From Sepioteuthis lessoniana (lineage: Eukaryota; Mollusca; Cephalopoda; Myopsida; Loliginidae): DNA of 64,000 nucleotides. Below, in pieces: positions 9,998-21,562 of this stretch (positions are counted from its first letter, which is position 1; every line of letters begins with the position of its first letter). The position numbers and the translations under genes are program-made. The notes under the pieces are model-generated. The model saw only the letters and a program-made list of their open reading frames with translations, was not told the DNA's origin and ran no database searches. The stretch spans positions 26,230,124 through 26,294,123 of the forward strand of contig OY757916.1 in NCBI GenBank assembly GCA_963585895.1, written 5' to 3'.

Positions 9998-10165
9998 CAT
10001 GCATGGATTATTTAATGCCAAAGCCATCCTTGTAGAAGGACTGTATAAGTACGATTTAACCCATAGCTGGGAGGAGGGTAAAAGAGTTCATTATACCTTA
10101 CTACAAAGTCCCAGTCCAGAACTTCAGCCATTATTTTATGGGGACTCCTATATAGGTTTTGTCTC
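9998..10165 (-). mobile_element. SINE-B fragment
   Basis: GGATTATTTAATGCCAAAGC, TTGTAGAAGGACTG and TTTAACCCATAGCTGGGAGG match the SINE-B tail half. The tRNA-like head is eroded. Confidence 0.65.
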
Positions 10166-10169
10166 CCAA

Positions 10170-10745
10170 AACAGATAGGTAGATAGAATAAAGATGAAAT
10201 AAAATAGCTAACTAGATAGATAGAAGGTGGATAAAAAGCAACTGGTTATTGATACATATTTATCAATAAATGTATATGTATATGTGTATGTAACCATATA
10301 TACAAATATTGCACATGTTTAACTCTGTGTGTATGGTGGGGAGTAAATATATTCATAGTTATGTCTATATCTATGAATATAGATTTACTTCCCTTTGTTT
10401 GAGGCTATTCTGCCATGGTCACTTGAGCAGGAGAAGCAGTAGATACATTTTATAGCAATTTTTGAGAATAAACCTTTATATTGTAAACAAAAAAAAATAT
10501 ATATCTTATAATATGCAGCCCTGAGAATTGTAGATTTGAAAAAATAACTTTATATCTATATTGTTTTGAAAAATTATTAAATAAAAAAAAATTATTTTTC
10601 ACCAAATTTCTAAGAGTTGTAGTCATAGGCATCAAATAAAAATTCATTCTTTGAATAAATTTGATAATTTTGTATCTTATGGCAAAGTATACTGATTTGG
10701 TCAGAGATAAAAATGGATGCATCAAAAGTTTTTATCTCCTTATTC
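10170..10745. other. AT-rich spacer, no gene seen
   Basis: Short GATA-like and ATGTATA runs, otherwise unremarkable AT-rich sequence with no supported frame. Confidence 0.4.
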
Positions 10746-10749
10746 AAAT

Positions 10750-10751
10750 GT

Positions 10752-10827
<76 letters not shown>

Positions 10828-10845
10828 GTGTGTGTGTGTGTGTGT
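10750..10845. repeat. Compound (CA)n(TA)n(GT)n microsatellite
   Basis: (CA)n, (TA)n with ATAC interruptions, then (TG)n. The CA and TG arms can pair, giving a long potential hairpin. Confidence 0.9.
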
Positions 10846-10964
10846 ATTCATATGTTCAGCTGATATCAGTAGGAAATTTTCTGGTTGAGAAAATGACTTT
10901 ACAAGTTAATATATAATTCAAGAAATGTCGAGACTTCCATTTGTTCAAACCTAGAGAGAGTGAT

Positions 10965-11545
10965 TAATTTATTGATTGATTTTGATGGCATGTCAACCCA
11001 CCTGGGGTTATTTTTGGCCAAGTGGTTAGTTAACAGAAAACATTGTACATTTATATTCTTTAATTCGGTTGTACATTTGATTGTACATTTAACTTAGACC
11101 AAGTGCAGAAAGGCCAGCCGGAGGTGGAGTCCAGGCACCCCTCCAGCTGAGAAATGGTTCTGTATCATACCTCTCAACAAAGAAGCCAAAAGTAAGTCTC
11201 TGAATATGTGTTTCACATTGTGTCAATCATAGCTGTCTGTACCTGCGTCTATCTCTCTCATATGCAGCCATTTTGACCCTTTTGTTGTAATAAAGGGGAG
11301 AGTTATATTTTTATAAAAAGTGTTGTTGTCACTTGCTCTCTTTTCTTCATTGATATTCAACACATGTTCCCATCAAATAAAGATAATTTTTAAAAAGTTC
11401 TAATCGACCCTAACAGGTACCACCACTTCAGACCAAAGTGAAGCAGGGAGAAGGGAGTAAGAAGGGGAACTTAACATTTCCCAGTACTGGGGCCACACCA
11501 TCAGATACATTTTAGTGTCATACCCAGGATACCCCTGGTTTTTTT
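10965..11545 (-). mobile_element. Divergent L-element relative
   Basis: GATTGATTTTGATGGCATGT with CAACCCACCTGGGGTTATTT is a module M variant. Later blocks GGTACCACCACTTCAGACCA and TTTCCCAGTACTGGGGCCAC align with the L-element conserved block, but at clearly lower similarity. It represents an older subfamily. Confidence 0.55.
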
Positions 11546-11740
11546 TTGTTTTTTACTGGGGATACAGTCAGTTTATTTTTAGGCTGGATAATATGTCGGT
11601 TCTTATGAGATATTTGACTTCTTTGTATTTTCATTCTTCACTTTTAGGGATGTTAATTTTTTTTTTCATTATTTATTGTTTCTCTATATCTTTTTTTTAA
11701 AAAGAATTAAAGATAAAAGAAACAAAACTTCCATCAGATA

Positions 11741-11744
11741 AATG

Positions 11745-11791
<47 letters not shown>

Positions 11792-11792
11792 T
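11741..11792. repeat. (CA)n microsatellite
   Basis: About 50 bp of uninterrupted CA dinucleotides. Confidence 0.95.
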
Positions 11793-11811
11793 CACATAAC
11801 ATACAAATACT

Positions 11812-12295
11812 CTGGCCCAGTTAGCTAGGGCTGCAGAATACACCAACTGCATTTTTGCAAAGGGGTAAGATTCCCCCAACAAGTGTCCTGGATATGAAAC
11901 TAAATAATCTGATGGTGAAGTTCCACTAATGCTGTAGCTTTGGGGAATGTGGAGTACCCCTTCAGTGCCATCGCTCGCAGGTCTGCTCGGGCCCAGAGTA
12001 GTCGCACCTGATAGGGTTCTATCTAAGGGTTAAATAGAACTAAACTGTATACTTATGTGAAACTGATTTATTTGAAATAGAACTGTTTTTGACACTGCAC
12101 TTGTGTACTAATGATAAACTGAATTGTTTGAAATAGAACTGTTTTGACATTTAACTATATATAAACAAAACTATACTTATATTAAACTCAATTGTTTGCA
12201 ATAGAATTGTTTATATGTATATAAATGGACTTGGCATTGATAATCTACAATGGTTGATGTGCCATAAAAACCAAACCAAACCAAACCAAACCAAA
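11812..12295 (+). mobile_element. L-element, short copy
   Basis: Starts at the tRNA-like head TCTGGCCCAGTTAGCTAGGG, passes the conserved block (AATCTGATGGTGAAGTTCCA, GGGGAATGTGGAGTACCCC), body repeats, then module M (TCTACAATGGTTGATGTGCC) and (ACCAA)n tail. It is the clearest short copy in head-to-tail order. Confidence 0.85.
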
Positions 12296-12429
12296 CTCAC
12301 AACATTGACATACGCATTCCCACACACACACATACATTCACACACACGCATATAAATAGATAGGCCTTTCTCTTTTATGTTATTTCCATTTTCCCATTTT
12401 TACATTCAATATTTTTCTAATAATTTAAT

Positions 12430-12690
12430 GATCAATAGATTGATTGATTTTAATGATATGTCAACTCATGTACGGTTATTCTATACCTAGAGGTTTGGGA
12501 ATCACATTCATTGTACAATTATATTTGTATTTTTAGTGAAGTTGTTTCTTAAGAGTTATTTTTTATTCTTTTGTATATGGTCTTATCAAATGCAAAAAAA
12601 TTTTTAACAGATCTATTTGACTGAAAGATGTGATCCTAACACTCAAAGTGGACAAGGAATAATGGTAAAGAAGAGATACTCCATACCTGC
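12430..12690 (-). mobile_element. Divergent L-element relative, partial
   Basis: GATTGATTTTAATGATATGT plus later GATCCTAACACTCAAAGTGG and TACTCCATACCTGCCACC resemble the 10.97-kb relative. The body is short. Confidence 0.45.
12621..12646. repeat. 26-bp direct repeat, left copy (right copy 13791-13816)
   Basis: CTGAAAGATGTGATCCTAAC continues identically for 26 bp at both positions. It brackets the mariner relic and minisatellite. The right copy interrupts the minisatellite, so this is more likely a local transposition or recombination footprint than a target-site duplication. Confidence 0.7.
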
Positions 12691-12699
12691 CACCTTTTT

Positions 12700-13020
12700 T
12701 TGTTGAATTTTTCTTTTTTGTTGGTTATGGGAAGGAAAATTTGGCAACTCCTGATACTTTTGTTGAAATTGTGATGATAATAAACCACAATGGACGGTGA
12801 GATGTGCAGCTTGCCTGGGATTCCCCAAGTGTTACTTGCTCAATTTGTCTCAATGGTTTGGAGTAGGGCGTAAGAATCCACGGTTTTAAGCCTATCTGAC
12901 CTTGCCTGATCATTAAGGTTTTTGATGGCTGGGCTAAATTTCTTGAACCAACTGGCTACTGTGATCCATTGCATCTTGGCTTGTTTGATTTGCTTCTGCA
13001 GTGCCATAGCCCATTTTGAA
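12700..13020 (-). pseudogene. Mariner-like transposase N-terminal relic
   Basis: Minus-strand translation from 13005 gives MALQKQIKQAKMQWIT, ARSDRLKTVDSYALLQTIE and then, past an in-frame stop, a degenerate helix-turn-helix ending SIRSCQIF. This layout (a basic linker then helix-turn-helix) is that of mariner transposases. The catalytic domain is absent. A related relic is at 57.3-57.6 kb. Both lie directly next to minisatellites containing the same AAAATATTGCAAAACTTTTG word. Confidence 0.6.
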
Positions 13021-13204
13021 CTAAAAAAGCATAAGTTCCAAAATTAGCTTAAATTGTACCATCATGTGAGTAACTTTTAAATCAGTCATAGTGTGAAACA
13101 ATTCATAATGGGACTGAGCACCACTATGATCCTACCAACTACTGCAAGTACCTTCCACAGCTTAAACTACTTTGGTCACATGATATAGGCACAGAAAACT
13201 AGCA

Positions 13205-13790
13205 TGTACAAAAATATTGCAAAACTTTTGGCTCACCTCAGTATTAAAGAATAGAAATGTATATGGACAACTATAATATTGCAAAACTTATGACTCACCC
13301 TTGTATTATAGAAAAACCAAGTATACGTACTACCAAAATATTGCAAAACTTTTGTCACAACCTAGTATTATAGAAAAGCCAACTATACGTACTGCCCAAA
13401 TACTGCAAAACTTTTGGCTCACCATAGTATTAAAGAATAAAAATGTATATGTGCAACTAAAATATTGCAAAACTTTTGACTCACCCTAGTATTATAGAAA
13501 AAGCCAACTATACGTACTACCCTAATACTGCAAAACTTTTGACTCGCCCTAGTATTATAGAAAAAGCCATGTATATGTACTACCAAAATATTGCAAAACT
13601 TTTGACTCGCCCTAGTATATTAGAAAAGCCATGCATACATACTACCAAAATATTGCAAAACATTTGACTCACCCTAGTATATTAGAAAAGCCATGTATAC
13701 GTACTACCAAAATATTATAAAACTTTTGGCTCATCCTAGTATTATAGAAGAAGCCATGTTTATGATATGTACAACCAAAATATTGTGAAA
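13205..13790. repeat. 62-bp minisatellite, about 10 copies
   Basis: The word ATTGCAAAACTTTTG or close variants recurs at 13216, 13278, 13340, 13402, 13464, 13527, 13590, 13652, 13714 and 13782, giving spacings of 62-63 bp and a last of 68. Units alternate between TCACCATAGTATTAAAGAAT and CCTAGTATTATAGAAAAGCC variants. One more unit lies at 13895-13965. Confidence 0.9.
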
Positions 13791-13831
13791 CTGAAAGATG
13801 TGATCCTAACACTCAACTGATACCTATATCT

Positions 13832-13833
<2 letters not shown>

Positions 13834-13869
<36 letters not shown>

Positions 13870-13872
13870 GTG
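13834..13872. repeat. (CA)n(TA)n(TG)n microsatellite
   Basis: Short compound run between the 26-bp repeat copy and the last minisatellite unit. Confidence 0.9.
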
Positions 13873-13969
13873 TGTATGTGTATATAAAATACCTTCACCC
13901 TAATATTATAGAAAAGCCATATATACATGCTACCAAAATATTGCAAAACATTTGATTTACCCTTGTGTT

Positions 13970-15020
13970 TCTTTCTTGCTTTCTATTTATACTGTTCCTT
14001 CTCCCCTTTTTCTCAACCATCAATTTAAATTTTTATTTTTAATTATAATTTGTTATTCTTTTGTATTTTATTCATCTTAAGAATTTTTTCATTTCTATTT
14101 GAGTTTTCTCTATATATTTTAACAATACCATTTTGGCTTCCTTCCTCTCTTTTTTTTCTATATTAATAAAATCTAATATTGTTATAACCAGCCTCTCTTG
14201 TCTTTGTCTTTGACTCTCTCTCTGTCTGCTTCCCTCTCCCTGCCATACCTTTTTCACCTTTGCCCAATTCAGGGTCCCAGTCAAAGAATAAGACTTGATA
14301 TTCTCAACACTTTAGCTTTACCCCTCTAAAAGAACCCAACACCTCATTCTCTTCCATCAGCATCCGCACAAACGAGAAACCCTTACTTATTCACCACCAC
14401 CCTGACACCTATGAGTTAGCTCTTAGCTTCAACATCCGGTTCTGGCCCCTCAGGCAATGGCTTTTCAACCACCCAGTTGGTGCTCGACAAGGTTTGATTG
14501 ATTATGGCCGAAAGCCATTGATCAACACCCTAACTGGTACTTATGTTCGCTCCTTCCTTTTTCATCCTCTAACACTAAGAACTTCTAACCTAAAGTGCAC
14601 TGTCTGAACAACTTGTTATAAACATATCCATCACAGACTGGGGAGCAATCAGGCTCAGTTAAGTTTCTCTTTCAAAAACAGTTAATGTTTTTCATGAAAA
14701 AAAGAAAAAAAAGCAAAGATGTTCCACTCACTTATACCACATCACTGGCACTGGGTGTGGCTCAGTTCAGCTTGGCTCAGTACATGCTGAGGGTTGGTTG
14801 TGCTTCATGCATTAGTTTCTGCAAGAATCTGTCTTGTTCAGTTGAGTTGCTTTCCTTCATTACTTGAAGACTCTTGAACTGTTCCAGATATCAAGAATTT
14901 TGGCATGAGTGACAAAATTCACTTTTTGAGAGGAATGAGTTTTCTGTGGTATAAGAAATTGGAAATTCCAAGTGGGTTTGAAAAGTGGGAAGAAATACTT
15001 AGACACACACACATCACACA
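13970..15020. other. Spacer with pyrimidine-rich tracts, no gene seen
   Basis: TTTTCT-rich and CTCTGT-rich stretches at 13975-14250, then mixed sequence. The phrase CTAACTGGTACTTATGTTCG at 14530 suggests a degraded interspersed repeat. I see no sustained frame. Confidence 0.4.
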
Positions 15021-15027
15021 TATGTTT

Positions 15028-15030
15028 AAT

Positions 15031-15069
<39 letters not shown>

Positions 15070-15134
15070 ATCTATACATATATATATATATATATATTTA
15101 TTCATTTATTTATTTTATATACACATACACACAC

Positions 15135-15197
<63 letters not shown>

Positions 15198-15292
15198 GGT
15201 ATCAGTATATATATATGTATGCATGTGTATGTGTGTGTGCGTGTGTGTGTTGGTGTGTGCATGTGTGGGTGCATATGTTGGTGTGGGTGTTC
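15028..15292. repeat. (CT)n, (TA)n, (GT)n microsatellite cluster
   Basis: (TC)n at 15030-15065, (TA)n near 15078-15100, (GT)n at about 15144-15192, and impure TG to 15292. His-Thr and Leu-Ser open frames here are artefacts of the repeats. Confidence 0.95.
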
Positions 15293-15389
15293 GTGCATAA
15301 GCTGAAAGAAAAAATCTAGATGAAAATAATGAAGCAAAACTACACAAAGATGAAAAGAGACGTGAAAAAAAGATTTTTGTTGGAAGAAT

Positions 15390-15390
<1 letters not shown>

Positions 15391-15420
<30 letters not shown>

Positions 15421-15421
15421 C
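15391..15421. repeat. (CAT)n microsatellite
   Basis: Ten CAT triplets. Confidence 0.95.
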
Positions 15422-15775
15422 ATGCTTCATTGTCTTAAGAGAAGGAAGATGAGGGAGTGAGAGCGAGGGTGAGGAGCCTTTTGAGTATGGGTTCTTCATT
15501 CCAGTTCCCCAAACAAGAAAATAATGGTGACCAGATAAATTTGGCAGGTGTTAGTGATATAAAATTCTACAATGGAATCAGAACTTGTGGTATCTCTGAT
15601 TTTTGGGGACTCTTCAGGGAAAGTGACAAGAGGTCTTTATAATTGACTTGTTTACTTATCTTGGTAGAAGTTCTTTTTTTTTTATTTTCTATTCATTTAT
15701 TTTTCTTTTGGTCAGAACCCTTTCCTCACTTTAATCTTCTTCCCCCCCCCTTCACCATCACATCACCTCCACCAG

Positions 15776-15862
15776 CAGCAGTAGCAGCAAAAGAAGAAGA
15801 AGAAGAAGAAGAAGAAGAAGAAGAAGAAGAAACGATGCTATTATTATTATTATCATTATCTA
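15776..15862. repeat. (CAG/AGA)n and (ATT)n triplet repeats
   Basis: CAGCAGTAGCAGCAA leads into about 14 GAA/AGA triplets, then (TTA)n. The Glu-rich frame through it has no other support. Confidence 0.9.
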
Positions 15863-16099
15863 GAACTTTTTCACTTACAAGTTATTTTTTCACAGTAATG
15901 AAAAGAATCATATACGCAGACAATACTGGAAAGTCTCCAAAGGAAATTCTATTTTACTATCATCATCATAATCATCATCTTTTTTTTCTTTCTCCTTTCC
16001 CTTCTTCTTTGTTTACTTCCTGTCAATCAATTTCTCAAATAAACATTTCAATTTTATTTTTTTGAATAAAATCAAATCCTAAATAAATTTCTTGAATCC

Positions 16100-16372
16100 A
16101 CTCGGTGATCTACATAATCTTCACAGTCTTCAAACATTTGAAACGGGATGTCTTGGTGGGGTAGTGTGCGGAATCATAGTAAGTGAGTTCATACTCCAGT
16201 CTCGCTTTTACATTCACTTTTGGGCAAATACCCTTGGGGAAGGTATGAACCCCCTTATCCTCCAAGCTACGGGTTAAATAGTACCACTTCTGTTCTTCTT
16301 AGAGAATGGCTTTGGCATTTAATAACCTACAAAGGTTGATATACCATTAAATACAGAAACCTAACCAAACAT
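16100..16372 (+). mobile_element. SINE-B
   Basis: tRNA-like region with B-box-like GAGTTCATACTCC, then CTTTTACATTCACTTTTGGG, AAGGTATGAACCCCCTTATC, GGCTTTGGCATTTAATAACC and the module M tail TTGATATACCATTAAA. Confidence 0.75.
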
Positions 16373-16554
16373 TTGAAAACAACACTGAATACTTTTGTAA
16401 AATAGTCTTCCAACAACTACTTATACTTTACAGTTCTATTTCTAACATATCATCAACATCATTATCATTACAATTGTCAATTTCATATTACCATTTTCTA
16501 TAATGAAATATTTTACATTCTTTTTTTGACTCAATCTGCAAAGCACTCTTCTTT

Positions 16555-16555
<1 letters not shown>

Positions 16556-16590
<35 letters not shown>

Positions 16591-16650
16591 TTCTTCTTCT
16601 TCTTCTTCTTCTTCTTCTTCTTCTTTTTCCTCTTCTTCTTCTTTTATGAT
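16556..16650. repeat. (ATC)n(TTC)n triplet repeat
   Basis: About ten CAT units followed by about fifteen TTC units, partly interrupted. Confidence 0.95.
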
Positions 16651-16819
16651 TTTAATGTTCCCTTTTTGCAACATGGAAGAGACTGCTCAAAGATTAAATT
16701 GAAGTCCAATAAAAGTTTGAACTTTGAATATATTCTTTGCCATTCTACGATAGTGAGTTTTTACATTGCAAAAGTATCATTAAGGGATCTATGATAAGTA
16801 AGGTAAAATATGACAGTAG

Positions 16820-17079
16820 TAAATAAAGTTGGCAACCTTAGTCGAGGGTGACCCGAAGGCTCCCTTTTGAATAGCTACTACACCGAGGTGTAGGGGAGAG
16901 TGCAACTCAATTCCCTGGATTGCTCCACTTTACTCTTGATCCTTGCCTTAAAATGCTGATTGTTAAGCAAGGCAGCATCAAGTACTATTTTTTTTTTAGT
17001 CTTTAGTATAACTCGACCTGAGATTAAACCCCAGTCTCCTGGACTACTGGTGAACACTCTACTCATTAGGCCAATGGTC
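16820..17079 (-). mobile_element. SINE-A
   Basis: Body AAGTTGGCAACCTTAGTCGA through GAAGGCTCCCTTTTGAATAG to the reversed head GAACACTCTACTCATTAGGC. It lies about 25 bp from a second copy in the same orientation, separated by a (TA)n run. Confidence 0.85.
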
Positions 17080-17102
17080 TGGATATATATATGTATATAT
17101 AT

Positions 17103-17352
17103 ATAAAGTTGGTGACCATAGTCAAGGATGACCCGAAGGCTCCCTTTTCAATAGCTACTACACCGTGATGTAGGGGAGGGCACTACTCCATTCCGTGGAT
17201 TGCTCCACTTTACCCTTGACCCTTACCTTATAATGCTGAGTGTTAAGCTTCAAGTACCATTTTTTTAAGTCTTTGGTATAACTTGACCCGGGATTGAACC
17301 CCATTCTCCTGGACCACTGGAGAACATGCTAATCATTAGACCAATGGCCCAA
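17103..17352 (-). mobile_element. SINE-A, tandem neighbour
   Basis: Same order of blocks as the previous copy. The reversed B box is GGGATTGAACCCC, and the head ends ATTAGACCAATGGCCCAAGC. Confidence 0.85.
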
Positions 17353-17388
17353 GCCAACATGTTTTGTAAAAGTGTTGGAGGTATTTAG

Positions 17389-17690
17389 TTCTCACATAGC
17401 GTACCCCTTGTGAGTTTTTCCCATCCATAGTAACCATTAAATTTCACGGAAGTCCCTTCAACTATCTTGGACTCTTCCATATATTCTAGCCAATCTTCAC
17501 ATTTGGATAGTCTTAATTTTTCCTCAGATTACCAATTCTGGGAGTTTTTTTTAAGGTTCATTGGGATTGTTCCAAGGGCTCCAAATATGATTGGTATCAC
17601 AGTCACCTTCATGTTTCTGTCAAGTTTCAGGTATTTATCTAGTTTTTTGCTTCCTCTTATTTTGTTATAGTTCCTCTTCTTGTAACCCAG
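17389..17690 (-). pseudogene. LINE reverse transcriptase C-terminal relic (GALGT motif)
   Basis: Minus-strand translation gives KKLDKYLKLDRNMKVTVIPI, IFGALGTIPMNLKKNSQNW, one stop, then SEEKLRLSKCEDWLEYMEES, KIVEGTSVKFNGYYGWEKL and RGTLCEN before a stop. The 'VTVIPIxxGALGT' stretch is a recurrent C-terminal motif of some non-LTR retrotransposon polyproteins, and I assign it on that basis. It belongs to a different family from the LINE at 22.6 kb. It abuts an L-element head. Confidence 0.55.
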
Positions 17691-19372
17691 TTGCTGAGGA
17701 GGCAGAATACGCTGACTACGTCCCTGCAGAGGAGTGAGACTCCCCAAACGAGTTTCCAAGATATGACACTTAACAATCTGATGAATAGGCTCCAGTAATA
17801 CTGGAGCATTGGGGAATGGAGAGTACCCCTTAATTGCGATCCTTGCCATGTCCACTCTGACATGGAGTGGCAGCACCTAATAGGCTTCTATTTATGGGTC
17901 GAATAGAACTGTTTGACATTTAAACTGTACTTTGACATTTAAGTAAAGTTGGCGACTGTAGTCAAGGGCAACCTGAAGGCTCCCTTTTCCATAGCTACTA
18001 CACTGAGGTGTAGGGAAGGGTACTACTCCTTTCCCTGGATTGATCCACCTTACTCTTGAAACGTACTTTATAATGCTGAGTGTTTGGCAAGGAGGTATCA
18101 AGTACCACTTTTTGAGTCTTTGGTATGACTCAGCCTGAGATTGAACCCTGTTCTCCCGGGCCATTGGTGAACAGTCTACAACTTAGCCAATGGGCAAAAA
18201 ATTGACTCATACTAAATTGAACTGTTTGAAATAGAATTATTTAATCATTTAACTGTGTTTAAACAAATGAGTGATATTTAATTGAATTGTTAGTGATACA
18301 TAGTGATACTTGGAATCATTTAACTTTGTTGATATGCTAAACTTAATTGTCTGAAATAGAACTGTTTGATCATTTAACTTTGTAAGCAAATTAATTGTTA
18401 GTGTTAAATGGCAATACTTGAAAACATTTAACTGTGTGCAAACAAATAATTAAAAGAAAATAGAATTATTTATATTAGATAGAAATAAGTGAAACCATTT
18501 AACTGAGTGCAAAAAAAAAAACTGAGCTCAGGTTCACTGAAAAGTGTTAGCGACAAAATGTATTAGAAATCATGTACTTAATATATATGAATGAAAAGGA
18601 TTTGGAATTGAATAACCTACAATGGTTGATATGCCCTAAAACCCAACCCAACCAAATCATATATATTTGATATATATGTAGAAAGAGGATTTGGCATTGA
18701 ATAACCTACAATGGTTGATATGCCCTAAAACCCAACCCAACCAAATCATATATATTTGATATATATGTAGAAAGAGGATTTGGCATTGAATAACCTACAA
18801 TGGTTGATATTCCATAAAACCCAACCCAACCAAATAATATATATTTAATATATATGTATCAAGAGGATTTGGCATTAAATAACCAACAATGGTTGATATG
18901 CCATAAAACCAAACCCAACCAAATCATATATATTTAATATATATGTATAAAGAGGATTTGGCATTAAATAACCAACAATGGTTGATATGCCATAAAACCA
19001 AACCCAACCAAATCATATATATTTAATATATATGCATAAAGAGGATTTGGGATTAAATAACCTACAATGGTTAGCTAGTTTATATGCCATAAAACCAAAT
19101 CCAACCAAATCATATATACTTAATATATATGTATAAACAAGATTTGGCATTGAATAACCTACAATGGTTGATATTCCATAAAATCCAACCAAACCAAACC
19201 AAATCATACATATCTAGTATATATGTAGTTGGCATTAAATAACCTACAATGTTTGATATGTCATAAAACCCAACCCAACCAAATTATATATATTTAATAT
19301 ATATGTATAAAGAGGATTTAGCATTAAATAACCTACAATTGTTGAATGCCATATAACCAAAACAAACAAACC
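17691..19372 (+). mobile_element. L-element, long copy with nested SINE-A
   Basis: Head ACCCAGTTGCTGAGGAGGCA (degraded), conserved block to TAGGCTTCTATTTATGGGTC, nested SINE-A at 17942-18192, body units (AATAGAACTGTTTGATCATT), then about nine tail units of 85-90 bp at 18590-19372. Each tail unit has AGGATTTGGCATT, CCTACAATGGTTGATATG and CCCAACCCAACCAAAT. It is the longest tail array in the window. Confidence 0.85.
17942..18192 (-). mobile_element. SINE-A nested in an L-element
   Basis: Complete copy from AAGTAAAGTTGGCGACTGTA to ACTTAGCCAATGGGC. It splits the L-element immediately after its conserved block. Confidence 0.85.
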
Positions 19373-20033
19373 AAATTTCCTCTACTTGGTGTTGTTGCTG
19401 TTTTTCAGTTTTTTGCTTTCATTTCAAAAAGTTCTACTATACTTGATATTTATCTTTTAAAATGGTTTGTCTTATAAACTCAAGATAAATCCAAAGAATT
19501 CTTTTGGCTTGCATCTCATCACTTCAGCCATTTTCCCCTTTGCTGGAATGTAGCCTGTTTGTCCTTCTTTTATTGATAATTTCAGAGATATTTGGATGAT
19601 ATGCTTTCATTGGTTCCATCTCTTCAAGTGTTTTCAACAAGAGCTCGTTTTACTGTCTCAGGCAAGTAACACCTGTTCTTTCTGAATCAACACCACATGA
19701 GACAAATGTCTGATTCCACCAGTTTTCTTCCCTAGAACTTCTGCAATGTAAATCAAACTCCCTCATCATGGTTTTCCTCACAGCTAGAACCTTGAAAGTT
19801 TCAAGTCAAACATTACATGTCTTACCCAGTCTTAATTTTGTAAAATTCTTTGGTTGCATCTTTTCTAACTTTGCAACCCATTGTTCCGAGTGATTTTCTG
19901 TATTAAAAAGCAAAAAGAATACTGACCTATAGGTTAAATAGTATCACTGCCGTTCTTCAACTACAATAGTTTTAGCATTAAATAACCAACAAATCTTGAT
20001 ATTCCATTAAAAAAAGAAACTAGTTAACCCAAA
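19373..20033. other. Spacer, no gene seen
   Basis: Apparently single-copy sequence. A SINE-B-like scrap (TAGGTTAAATAGTATCACTG, GATATTCCATTAAAAAAAGA) is at 19930-20025. Confidence 0.4.
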
Positions 20034-20287
20034 ACCGGCCAATTAGCATAATGGTTAGAGTAATTGCCAAAGGTTGGAGACCAGAGTTCAATCTCTGGTT
20101 AAGTCATACCAAAGACACAAAAAATAACACTTGATGCCTCCTTTCTTAACACTCAGCATTACATAATACAGATCAAGGGTAAGTGGAACAATCCAAGGAA
20201 AGGAATAAAGACCTATCCTACTCTTCAATGTAGTAGCTATTGAAAAGGGAGCCTTATGGTCACCCTCAAGTACAGTCGGCCATTACT
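20034..20287 (+). mobile_element. SINE-A, sense orientation
   Basis: The only plus-strand copy. A-box-like TTAGCATAATGGTTAGAG and B-box-like AGTTCAATCTC are directly readable, followed by AAGTCATACCAAAGAC and a body ending GGGAGCC and GGTCACC. This supports a tRNA origin for the family. Confidence 0.85.
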
Positions 20288-20299
20288 TACAATCCATCC

Positions 20300-20932
20300 A
20301 CTTTAAAAGTAAAAATGAAATTACCGACTAACTAATCTCTTACCTATCATACGTATCTATTTCAACCTGTGCAGACAAACGACTGATGTTAAATTGTTAC
20401 AGCTTCATAACAATACTCAAAATCATTTGACTGTAAGCAAACAAATAATAAAAAGTAAAGAGGATGATTTGAATTTGATAGAAATACTTGAAATCACATC
20501 ACTGTGAAGAAAAATGTGCTCAAGCTTTTTTAATTAGCAAAATGTTTATACAACATATATATTTGATATATAAGTATGAACAGGATTTGACATTAAACAA
20601 CCAACAATGTTTGATATGACATAAAACCAAACCAAACCAAACCAAACCAAACCCATGAACTATTCACTTACAAACCATTTAACTGTCTGTAAACAAATGG
20701 CTGATGTTAAATTGAATTGTTAGTGTTTGATAGAAATACTTGAAACCATTTTATCATGGGCCTGAGCTCTGACTTGTTCAAAATGTTATCTACAAAATAT
20801 CTGTTTTGAAATTTTCTGTTTAATATACATAAAAAACAGAATTTGGCATTAAATAACATTCAAAGATTGATATGGCATAAAATTCAACCAACCAACCATC
20901 CAACCAACCATCCAACCAACCAACCAAACTAG
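20300..20932 (+). mobile_element. Two L-element tail halves in tandem
   Basis: 20300-20652 carries long-type body and module M ending (ACCAA)n. 20655-20932 repeats body and module M and ends (CCAACCAA)n. Both lack heads. Confidence 0.7.
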
Positions 20933-20959
20933 ATTAGAAATAATAATCCAAGATGATAT

Positions 20960-21562
20960 CACAACTTCTTTCATTATGAATCAGATCTATTTAAAACAAT
21001 TCAGTTAAGCATGAGTACACAGTTTAATTGTCAAAAACACTTCTATTTCAACTTGTTCAGTTTAGTCAAACAGTTCTAATTCAACTAGTTCAGTTTAGTA
21101 TAAGTATTAATTTTTTTTACATAGAGTTAAATGTCAAAACAGTTCTATATTAAACAATTCAGTCTAGCATAAGTACAGTTGCTATGTCAAAAACAGTTCA
21201 ATTTCAAAAAATTCAGTTTAGCATAAGTACACAATTTAAATCTAAGTACACAGTTTAATTGTCAAAAACATTTCTATTTCAAACTATTCAGTTTAGTCAA
21301 ACAGTTCTAATTCAAATGATTCAATTTAGCATAAGTATGCAGTTTAGTTCTATAGGACTCTATCAGGTGCTACCATTCCGGGCCAGAGTAGACCTGGGAG
21401 CAATGGCAAGGAAAGGGTGCTCTGCATTCCCCAAAGCCCCAGCATCACTGGAACCTCACCATCAGATTGTTTAGTGTCATATCCAGGGTCATTCATTCTT
21501 ACCCCTCTGCATGGATGCGATTGGTGTATTCTACAGCCCCAGCTGACCGAGCAACACACGGA
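20960..21562 (-). mobile_element. L-element, short-type body and head
   Basis: Body repeats (TTTAGCATAAGTACACA) then conserved block from CTATCAGGTGCTACCATTCC to AGCTGACCGAGC. The tail module is missing. Confidence 0.8.

Noticed and set aside
15643..16065. 140-residue plus-strand frame with a Glu run
   Set aside because: Low-complexity Phe/Leu-rich and triplet-repeat content with no domain and no splice or promoter support.
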